Shown in pieces: positions 25,401 through 37,400 of a stretch of DNA of 64,000 nt. Every line of letters starts with the position of its first letter. Position 1 is the first letter of the stretch. Under the pieces are notes generated by a model, which ran no database searches, had not been told where the DNA came from, and was given only the letters and a program-made list of their open reading frames with translations. The DNA is from Chiridota heheva (taxonomy: Eukaryota; Echinodermata; Holothuroidea; Apodida; Chiridotidae), in contig JAIGNY010004072.1 of NCBI GenBank assembly GCA_020152595.1, positions 2,272,501 to 2,336,500 on the forward strand. The letters are read 5' to 3'. A program made the translations under genes and the position numbers.

Positions 25401-28400
25401 TAGTAGGTAGAGATCTAATTACTTGCCATTTACGTCAGAGTTAAATAAATAGCAAACTGTGTTACTAACGAGGCAAAAAACAGATAAATGATTTAGTTGA
25501 TTGAGAACACACAGACATTCATCTGCAGAGATCTCATCACTTTCAAAAGTAACAATTAATTTTGAATACGAGATCAAATTCTTCTCTCATCAATAACAAC
25601 GCCGCTGAGCTTTCAAGACGAATGAAAAAATGAAAGGTTACAATGCTCTGGATCTATGTTTAATGATATTCCCCTTGGACAAGTAGACTTACCCAAATTT
25701 GGGTTATTGTTTTTTACGCTATGCTTACACTTAACCAAATTTGGGTCATTTCTTTTCTGCTATGCTTACTAAAATAAAGCAACAATAATTGATTCTCAGA
25801 AAATTTCAGGTTTCTTTTCAAAATTAATTTGCAGTCTCAATTTCAGTAAAAGTAACATGTCAGATTGTTCAAGTACAATGACAAATTGTGCATACAGTAC
25901 CTCTCCCAGATTTTGCTTAGATAATGAAAGTGGTCATGTCACTCGTGAGTTCTAGTTTTTTCAAACAACATTTTCTTTTGTCACCAAATAAGATCTAAAA
26001 TTTGAATGCATTTTATGCAGTACAAGCAATTTATTCATTACTTTACAAACATTTTCTTTGAGTAAACATATTTATACACGTTATGGATTGACTGGGAGGA
26101 AGACATGCGAACAACATGATATGTGTGAGAAAGTGAAAATTCCTAACAATGGAGTAGAGATACACAACAATAAATAAAGACCTCCATCGTTTGGCGAAAT
26201 GCTCGGGATGGGAGAGGTTTGTGCATGAGAAGGCTTGTCTTCTTGTTCTGGCTTAAAAGGCGCTACTTCAGTAAATTCTTTATTCCAGATATTTCAAGAA
26301 CATCAGTATTTATTTAGTTAGTTCTTCATAATCAAATAAACATTTGTTGTTAGCTTATAGGCACAACATTCATATCCTTCAAAGAAAGTTATCAATTTTA
26401 AATCAAGAGCACAAATCATATAATCATTATTTGTTTTCAAATTGCAGCTTTAAATCAAGCCAAAATAAATCCATACATTTTCACCTTTTTACAAACAATT
26501 ACAGGTGTTTTTTAAACTCCTAATTCAAGTTAAACCACAGGAAAGTTATAAATAGGAAGGATGTATACTATTTACACAACAAAACATTTGATTGTGCTAC
26601 AACAGTATATCAACTTTATACCATGTACAAACCAGCTGAGTTAAAGAGAAATTTTGATGACTACAACCTTGACTTTATCCAAGGCCCTTTAGTTTTCATT
26701 TTCTTTGTTAAATGCAAAAAATATGCATTTAGTCTGCATAAAAATGATATTCTGAAATATATTCAGAACTGCCATCACAATTTCTTTCTTTTCAAATAGA
26801 CTTAAATTTACTTGTGTTCTGAGTGTGAACAATACATACTGATAATACAATAATGATATTGATACTGAACTTCTGCCCTTTTTTCTGAAACTAATAAACT
26901 CCTACATATGTCACTTATCATCCTATCATTCTCAGAATACAGAATAACAAGTTGTTCAAAACTGCTTATGAAGCATTTTTTGTGTGATAAAAATCTTTCA
27001 ATTCTGATGAAGATCATAACTTAATATTGTTGCAATACAATCCATACAGAGGTTACTGCACTAACATTTCAAGCTGGCTCCCATTTGATTTGAAGGTAGA
27101 GGCAACATTAGCTAAATTGATTTAAACATTTGCCATCTTACAGCTTGATGTGATACTCTTGTGATGTATGAACGGGACATGGTCTCTATTCTCTTATATA
27201 AATCAATTGTTTTTTAACCCTCTGCAACTTCTCTTTGAAAAAGGGAGGATAATTCTGATGAAGAGGGTTTAATATTTACTATAACCCAACCAACCTCAAG
27301 CAGCAGAAAGCATTTTGAACATTTTCAAGGTCTGAAAATAAGCCTTGGGGAAGAAATATTAAGAAACACAAAAGCATTTTCAGGTGTTTACATGTACCTG
27401 TTCATTTGTTACATTTTTTCAAGATGTTAAAAAAAATTTAAACTTTGATTACTCATATAAATACAAATGTCACTTTCCAAATTCAAAGACTATTTAACTC
27501 AGAATGTAATGCTCTTTTCGCTATGTGGTTGAGCATAAAACCTTTGTACCTGTTCATAGACCTTTAACACGCATGCCGTATTTATCAAAGACTTCAAACT
27601 AAGGAATTAAAATGACATTTCCAACTTTTTGCTAGTGTTAGATACTTTTGGTCATTATGTTATTTGAACAATTTTTGTGCAAGTGTGTAATTGCATATAC
27701 ATATCATTTATTCTTTCTTTTCATTTTAATTACCATTTTCTCTCAAATATCTTCTTATGGTATCTTTATGTACAGATGCATGTGAATTCTGTTTTATCAC
27801 TACTTTTGCCAATTCATTTTGAAAATAATGTTTGAGGGAAACAATTTATAAGTATTATAATTAAGTTTTCTCCATTTCCATTTCAGTAACTTACAGATCA
27901 GACTAGACATGAAAGTTTATTTGTGTGTATATATGTATACAAACTGTCTATTACACATGAATATGTATTATTATTTACTGGAATAAACTGTGTCATTGTC
28001 ATACAGACTAGATAAAAAAGATGATTTAACATTTACAAAACCACATCGCTTATCTTAATCATGTCTAACCAACTTAAGTATTTTTAATATAAATCGTTGT
28101 TTTTCCTGAATACTTCAAGAATGTCATAATTTATATCATCTTGGGTGCGTGAGGTCTAAACATGACATGACTTTTATGAGAAACTTATTTTACATTTCAT
28201 AGAAATATGTTTGCATTTTGGAATTGTTGAATTTTATGAATAGTAAAAAAAACAGAAAAAGAACTAGCAGAATAATTATTCCACTGACCTGTACACTACC
28301 TGAAGAATTAACTCATAAACCCCACAAAATAAGTTTGAAATGTTAATGTCATTCTTTTCTTTCTGCACATTTCTTAAATGTTTTCTTCTTACTATACAAG

Positions 28401-31400
28401 GTAACTTTCAATTCACTTACCTTTGTAACCATTTCTACACCAATGCCCCATGGATTTTCCTGCTCTACTTATTAAGTATTGACTCATACAGTACATGTAT
28501 CTGTGCCTTAGAATTAATTGATTGCATTTTCATTTTCCAAAATTAGATAACAAAGGCAATTAATTTTTCAAAACACATTCTGGCCTGCAATTTAATGATT
28601 ATTTCTTTTGCTTGACTGCAATTCAAGTTACATTATCTGTTTTAGATCTAAAAATGTCCCTCATAATACTTTGAACTTGGATCGTAGGACTTCTATTTTT
28701 TCTTCAATTTTCAATATTTATTTTGATAACCATCTTAAAAATTATAGTCTTTTTGAATACAAGCTAAGGTGGTTAAACAGCATAATTCAAGTGATTCATA
28801 ACCAGGTTTCACATTAACGACAAATTTGTCGTATATTACCCTATGGCTGAAATTTCTTATGACACATGTTGTACCTGCGTCTTAAAATTTAGATATAACA
28901 TGTGAAAATTTACGGCAGAGTTTTTTATTAATTTAAATGAAAATGTTACCTCTCTGATGCGATTGAAAGTTTGATTCCACACAAAAATGTTTTTGAATTA
29001 CTAAAAAAAATTAATAAAAGAAAAATGACACAACTATGATTAATAGAACAACCGAATGATTAAACATGTCCGTACAAGTACTGTACATAAACACTAGGCA
29101 AGTACTAAAACTGTATATATTTAGTATATACATGTACTGTTTACTGTAAGTTAAAGTTTTTGTTGTTTTGAATGCAGGCTGTCAATTGTAAATGATATCA
29201 TTAGCTAGGATTCTACTTTTCTCCTGTATTGTGTTGTATGTGTAAGATCATGTAACTGTGAATTTATCACAATCTGCAAGTCAAGTTACTATTCCGTAAA
29301 GAAGAAGGCATGTTCGAGATCTCAATAGTATATCATCGTTGACAATTGGTCAAATTTTACTAAAACCTCATTTGGATACCGTAAACAAAAGTATTTTTCT
29401 ATTGTATTTTAGCATTATACAAGGATTGGGTAAGAGCTTTTTCTTAATATTTTTTATGATAATAATAGTCCAATTTTTAAAGGTTTTTGGTATTTTAAGC
29501 GCAATTTTCATTCACTTTAGTAAGGCAGGCCTACACAAGTGTGTATGTTAACAATACTTGCAAGCTTTGCTAGCATGCATTAGGCAGTGCCCTGTACATA
29601 TGATGGCAAAATTACAAAATACAACATCAAAATTACAAAATACGCCAAAAATCAAGCTCTTGTCGTAACCAAATATGCCAGACAAAAAATTATAGTGCAA
29701 CCTATATTCATGACTCACAATTACCTTCCGGTCCATACTCCCTCGGTTCTGTCTTTATCACAGTCAAACCTCTGTGAAAGTGGGGTAGGCCTTGGTTCTT
29801 GAAGCGGGGCAGATAAGGCTCTGAATTCTGCCTTTGGAACATCCTCTGATGGGCTTCTGGAGGTAGGTTACTGAAGCAGGGTTCTGAAATTTGTCTTTGG
29901 ATTCGGGCAGGTGAAATACTTGAAGAAAAGAAAATATCAGAAGGTGAAAAATATTGCAAGCATATAATCATTAAACATTCAAACCATATATGGAGAAAGA
30001 CTTGTCTCAAACTTTGTGAGATGGCTTACAAACTAACAAATTCATGGCACATTATTCCAAAACGTTTCTGACAGGTGGTGGAAGTTGATTTTCATTGATT
30101 TTGATTTCAGAAACATTTATTCCAGTCTGCTTGTGTCAACATTCAAATAATGTGAGTACATTAGAAGAAATATCACATACGCTAAGAGAAGTTCAGGAGA
30201 ACACACAGAAACTTATGAAGCTTTTGGATTTGTGAATCTCCTTTACAACCAGAAAACCAAAATGTATAGTGGTTCCAAAGCATTCTTTCAATGATGGTTG
30301 ATTTTCAAGTGTTATACTAACTGGCATTGCATATCATGAAATATGCTAAAACCCACATATTCACAAGCCATGCCCACCATGCATAATCAATCAAATAGAA
30401 CCTGTTGACAACACTTGTATGATGCAAAACACACACAGTTGCACATTTATTACTATTTTAAGAATTTTTCGCAAAGCCCCACCTACATGACATCACTACC
30501 AAACCAATAGGTCACATATATGGACCTGCAGTGCACCACATATGACGTGTGTGATGTGCTTACAAGTTTTTTTGTAGCATTTTCACATTGAGGCACACAT
30601 ATTAGTGATATAACCTGGTGACGACATAAGCATGTACACAATAACTGAAAATTAACATGCAAATATGATGCAAACAGACAATATGGTTGCTATAAATTTA
30701 TAACTTTTTCAAGATTGCTTTATTTTATATAAAGCCCCCCTCCCCCCATTCAGCAAAATGCATGACTTCACAACCAAAATAATAGGATACACAAACAGAC
30801 AATGGGCTATCTGTGTACAACATTATATCTTGTATCCAATATATTGCCCTTAAGTTACTGTGTTAACAAGCTCTTTTCAGCAAAACGGTATTTAGTCCCA
30901 CCCACTATGCATGTTAATGAATTTCAATGCTTTTATTCTATGACATGTACACAAGAGCTAACATCATAATTAAACCAAATATGAAAACAAAACCTGTGTG
31001 TGGTTGTTCAAATATGAGCATTTCAAGATTTGTACATTTAGCCCCACCTACTCATCCGCTATCTGTGTACCAAATACGACATGAATTCAGTTTATCGTTC
31101 TTGAGATACCGTGTTACCAACATCTTTTCAGCAAAATCATATTGGGCTCCGCCTACTATGCATGTTAATGAATTTTAACGTTTTTATACCATGTAAACAC
31201 GTAGACACTAGCTAACATCATAAATATACCGAATATGAAACAAAACAGACATGTGATTGTTAACATAAGGGCATTTCAAGATTTTAACATAAAGCCCCGC
31301 CTACTCATTAATATGCATGTCATCACCACTTAAAATAATAGGGCACATCTATAGATCATGGGCTATCTGTGTACCATATATGACATGAATCCAGTGTATT

Positions 31401-34400
31401 GTTCTTGAGATATCGCATTAACAAGCGCTTGCTCTTACAGACACACACAAACACATACACTGATACATACACACGCCAGCATGACTGCATAGGTTCCTTA
31501 TGCTATTAGCATCGAACCAAAAATAGTTAAATTACAATATCAAAACATAACAAACAGTAACAAACAAGAATTTAACCCTTACCTTAAATACCAGGGCTTT
31601 AAAAAATGCAAGCCCAAGTTTCGTGACATTTTTTCATATGCATTTTTGACAATCTTCCTTTCATTACAAATTCAATTGGAATGGAAGCTAAGATATTTAT
31701 CTTTTGAGTAATGAAAGACAAATTAGGAAATATTGGACAAAAATATGTAAATTTACCCCGCTAAGCGTAGCGGGGATATTTACGAGAGTTATACTTACCT
31801 TCCATGCTATAATATGCAATCTGGTCACACGACCTGATTCTAACGCACTTCTAATCGAACCTAAAAAACGCAGTAACCAGCCAAGCCCTGACCTCCATAA
31901 TACCTCTGTACCACCTCACTCAACATTCCACCGAGGCCTGAACGAGAGGGGAGGCGGGCGGGATGCATGGAAGGTAAGTATAACTCTCAGTAAATATCCC
32001 CGCTACGCTTAGCGGGTAAATTTACTTCAAGTTATACCTTACCTTCCATGCTATAATATGCAATCAGATTGCAACCGAGGATAGGAAGGAAGGGAGTTCA
32101 GATCGCCGCATTTTTTTTTTTTTTTTTTTTTTAATGGCTGTGCGAAAACTCACACGAACCGAATCCCGTTTAAAGGACGAAATTCCTTCACCACGGAAGG
32201 ATGAAAGACCTCAAGAGTGGGAAGAATTAAAACATAGGAAACCACGACGAGGTACAGTCAAACCGAACAAGGCACCATTCGTTGACAGTAACGGAGGCAA
32301 ACCTCGAAAGAACCTGAGCGTAAAGCCAAGAAAAACAAGCCAACCGGAAGAGCGTTTGGACACAATTACAGCAAAGTGTCCACAAAAACGCCATACAAGC
32401 CACACCGGATTCTGGCCCACGAGACAGAACCGGCGAGGAAACTACGATTGGGAACGGCGTGTACCAACGAAAAACGAATTGAAGAAATCCCGGACAAGGA
32501 AAAATTCGTTAGCGCATAACCGCGTAAGAGCTAAAGTTAGCGGGGAACACGAACGTCGAAAAGTGAGTCAGACCAAAGACAAGAGAAAACCGCAAAAAGC
32601 GGTTTCTCGAAACGCCGCACGAGAGATCCCGTGAAAAGAGGTTATGCCCGAACCCGAGTGCATACCGCGCGGCCGTTCTATGAACAGTTCAGACTACCTT
32701 AACAGAAAGCCACTGGATGATCTATCGGAGGAAAATGTCACATGACACACTACGAAGAGATCTCCCAGAACTCACCAGTGGTCGCGAGTCAAAGACCGTA
32801 GACCCCACCGGAAAAACCCTGGTGGATAGCTGCAAGTTATCCCAGAGCTCATGACGGAACTAAGCTTGAGAGAGGGCCCACCTCCATTAACGGGGAGAGG
32901 CGAACAACCCCTCAGAAAAGCCATGCTACGCCGAGGAAAGGCGGGCCGAGGCCACACCATCAAACGCGCTCCGGGACTGAGATGCAGTCCGCGGAGCCCG
33001 GGAAGAGACAAAAATTGTCCCTGACCCGAGGCTCGTGACGTGAAGCCTGCAAGGTCTTGAGCAGCCAAAGTTCGCCCCTGCGCCGAGGCGAAAAAGGTCA
33101 AGTACCCGTCAAGTTTCCGACAGAAGGGGTCACAAGAAAAGTGCCCGACCTTGATCAAGCCCCGTCGGCACCGGCGGTGATATCTGACGGGTGAAAACGT
33201 CGCTCCGTACACCAGGTGGGAGCACCGCACCACCACCAAAGGGTGTGACCACCGACTGAAGCGTGTAAAGCGGAGGGACTGAACGACACCATCCGCAGTC
33301 CAGAAAAAGCTGCCGACCCTGAGCAAAGGTTGTTGAAACCGACTGACCAAAAATCAAAGGCTAGCGAAACAAAAGGCAGGCCGTTAATATAAAACGTATA
33401 CAAGAAGGGCTGCCAACCGTGTAAGGCTATGTAGCTGTGAGACGGCATGGGTCGTAAGACCGCGGAGCCGTACAACATAGTCGACGGCACCCAAGCGAGG
33501 TCCGAAAACTGTAGCAGTTGCGGGACGCGTAGCTCCAGGCCACGCCTATCAACAGCGAAACTTGTCTAAGAAGTTGACTGGAGAAAGTGTTAACGCGTTC
33601 ACGTATAGTAACAACCTTGAAACCGCGGAGCCTACGGCTACGGGCGCGAGAAAACGAATACCGTATGTCTGTGCGGGCAGTTAAGTAACAGGCCGTAAAA
33701 CCGCAAGGAAGCAGCTGTAAGGTGTTAAAGTATGGAAGGAACCATACGTGCCGTTGTTGGTAATAGCTACCCCAAACGTAAGGTTGTCTATCAAAAGGCC
33801 ACCTATGGTCAAGAAAAATATCCTTCATGGAGGTAATATTGACAAGTAGGGGTAACGTACTCACGTCAACCGTATGAGTCATAAACCCCAACACTGGGGT
33901 AGAAATCACGAAAGAGGTGGCGTCCTGTGTATACTACACGGACGTTAAACACCCTGCACCACGGAGCGGAAAAGCGGCGTGGCTACTGGGGGACTTACGC
34001 CGCATACAAAGCACGCAACCCGTTAAGTATAATAGATCCGTTATGGGTCTACAAAGGCGTCAGCATGACAAGTAAAAACCACGAGTCCTCCGCTAACGAT
34101 GTCGCTGTGCACCACGGAGCAAAAAGCTCGTGGCTACGCGAGGGGACAACTGGTACTGGTGCGTGTCCCGAACGGAAGTAGCTATCAGTACCAAAGGACC
34201 GTCTAGGTCCACGATAAGCGTGAACGCACTACACCTGTAACGCGTGAGTCGTTATCTCATTATACCTCTATTCACCACGGGCCACCGAGTAAGTGGCTAC
34301 GCGTAGGGAAGAAGTACACAGTGCGGCGTTCCGTTGAGAATAGGTAAAATATATATAAACTGAGGCCGTAAGAAATACGGAGGAGTTCACGTGCCACACA

Positions 34401-37400
34401 AGCTATACGAGTCGTAAACTGAGTTTGTTCCATCACGGACTCGAAACCGGTAGCTGCGTGGGGAAGAGGGGACTACCGTCGTACTCAGTACGTGTCCCGG
34501 TAAGAGAAACGCCGCGGAACTCAGTAGTTCATGGCTACTGGTCCTCTACCACACAGCCGCGCTGCTGGTATAGGCCGTTAACTCCGTTTGTATAAAATCA
34601 CCACGGAGCCGCGAAGCCGGCGGCCACGCTTGGGGACTGCCGTCGAACGCCAAAAACGCCCCAGCAAGAAAAGCGACGCGGAACACTGCAACACGCCGCT
34701 AACGGTCGCAATATCCCGGTTCCGATACCGGGTTTATCGTGACGTTATACGTAAAACCGCGTTAATATCTGTAGAATGTGAGCGAAGGTCTCGTTCGACG
34801 CAAGAATCACATTCAGAGTAGTTTGAACGGTCGTGGAACTACGTAACACGGAGGGAATAGCTCTCGTGATGGTATGCCTCCCGTAAAGAAGGAAATCTTA
34901 TCACCCGAGCGCTAGGCCTCGAAACCAGATCAAGCGCTAAACGCGACGCATCCTGGGAGCGTGGCGACGCCGACAAACGGGGACTCGTCCTCGTGTCCAT
35001 GAACTGGTGAAAAACTATGCGGAACCGTGGCGTTCAACGCGAAAATCTCACCAAGTCAGCTCACACGGACGTGGGGATCTCGAAACTAACGGGTGTGACG
35101 ACGTTTATGCGTTACCTTGCTGTAGAACTAAGCAGCACTACAGACCCAAACGTCATCCCATGCCCCGGACGGAGCCGCCAAGTTGTGTTACGGACCCATA
35201 CGGGCCGTAAAACAAGCCGTGGGGGCCGTATGGAACCGATTATCGGAGCCGCACGGACCCTAATGGACCCGTGCAAGGAATCCAATGGCTCTACAACTAG
35301 CCGTAAAAAGGGGACTAACTCACGTAAGACCCGTGAGGGCGCCGCCTCTTGTTGGCCGACCAATCCCATCGCGGAACCGAGGACCACAGCGGTGTACACG
35401 GGTTTGAACATGTCGATAACACCAAAGCGCAACCTAAGAAGCGTTTACATGCGACGCATCGCAGGACAGTCAAGGCGCGTAACGCACCGACACTAGGGAC
35501 CTGCCCGTCGTGTCGATGATATAGGCGCAAAACATCGCGGAACTGTGACGTTCAACGCGGAAAATCCTACAGAGGCAGTTCACACGGCCGTGGAACAGCA
35601 TAGCTATGACCAAGCAGCTTCCTAGCTAGCGAACTCAACCGGGTTCATCGTACAGTGTGCGTTATCCCGTTGCAAAAACTCTGAAGTCGTACAGGCCCGC
35701 ACGGTCTAGAGAAGCGTTTGCACGCTATGCAAAACGGGACCTCTGAGGTGCGTAACGCATCGCCGACGGAGGCCTGTCCTCCGTGCCTACGATACTGGTG
35801 AAAGTAATTGCGGAAATGTAACGTTCAACGCGGATAATCGTATAAATGGTGTTCACATGATCGTGGAACTGCGTAGCTAATGGCCACGGAACCATGAATA
35901 GAATAGCTCTCACGGCGCTATACTACTTGTGAAGATTATCACTTGTCACCTGGCCACATAGCTCGTAGCTAGCGGGTGCATATCCGGGTAAATAAATGAC
36001 GTTACGATATCCCGTTACAAAACTACGGAGCCGTGACGCATCCGAACACCGGAGCCGCGCGCTCTCGGTCGCACCTTGAAAAATACCGGTCGCGGTGGAG
36101 TCTGTGCTCGACCACGCCGCTTGAACCCAATCGCTGCAAAGAGTACCACGAATGGACTCGCAGCATAATCTGCACGCCGTAACGCGCGTGAGATGGATGT
36201 GACCGGCGTAAATCAAAGAAGCGTTATCACGCTATGCCGGGTCATCAAGGGTGTGTAGAGCATCGACGCCGAGGACCTGTCCTCCATGTCCATGATACTG
36301 GTGAAAATAATTACGGAACGGTAATGTTCAACGCAGACAATCTTAATTGCGTTTGCACGAGTCGTGGAACTGCGTAGCTAATGGCTACGGGACCAAGAAG
36401 AAAATAGCTGTCGTGATGCTATACTTCTTGTAAAGAAAGTCATCTGTCCACGTAGCGTAGTAGCTAGTGGGCGTATAACCGGGTGAACCGTACAGTGTAC
36501 GTTATCCCATTAAAGATAAGTTCCGCTCACTGGATCCGTCCAATGAAGGCGAAAGGACCCGTAAACGCGGACCGTGGAATCGTATGGAACCGTACCGACC
36601 CGTAAACACGGGCCGCAGAACCGTCCAATGGAACCGTACAGACCCGTAAAACACGGACCGTGGAACCGTACGGACCAGTAAACATGGGCCGTGGAACCGT
36701 ATAACTGTCGTAGCCGTTGGCTACGGGACCAAGAAGAAAAATAGCTGTCTCAATGCTATACTTCCGGATGAACCGTACGGTGTACGTCTTTCAAGAGGCG
36801 CTCCGCTAGGAGTGGGCGGCGGCCCCGCCTCCCTGGCTTTGGACCTGGGTGGCGGTGGGGAGACGAAGAGGGCCTATCAGACCGTCGCTTCTCAACTTTC
36901 TCCGCCGCTCTTTGAAAGTACCGGTCGCGGTGGAGTCTGTGCTCCGACCACGCCGCTAGATCCCAATCGCTGCAAAGAGTACAGGGATTTGACTCGCAGC
37001 ATAATCTACACGCGGCGTAACACGTGAGATGGATGTCACCGGAGCGTAATTTAAAGAAGCGTTTGCACGCCACGCATCACGAGACATCCTGGGTGTGTAA
37101 AAACATCGACACTCGGGGACCTGTCCTTCATGTCCATGATACTGGTGAAAATAAATACGGAACTTGTAACGTTCAACGTAGACAGTCTTAATTGCGTTCA
37201 CACGAGCCGTGGAACTGCGTAGCTAATGGCTACAGGACCAAGAAGAAAAATAACTGTCAATGCTATACTTCTTGTCAAGAATGTCACCTGTCACCTGACC
37301 ACGTAGCTAGTGGGCGTATAACCGATTAAACCGCGATGTCGTTAACCCGTTAAATACGGACCCGTGTAAACACGGGCCGCGCGGAACCGCCCAATGGAAC

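Noticed and set aside
32772-33909. Minus-strand frames of 160-192 codons in element 1 as candidate DIRS proteins
   Set aside because: I compared them with the RT, RNase H and recombinase landmarks visible in element 2 and found none; the region is CpG-rich and stop-poor on both strands.
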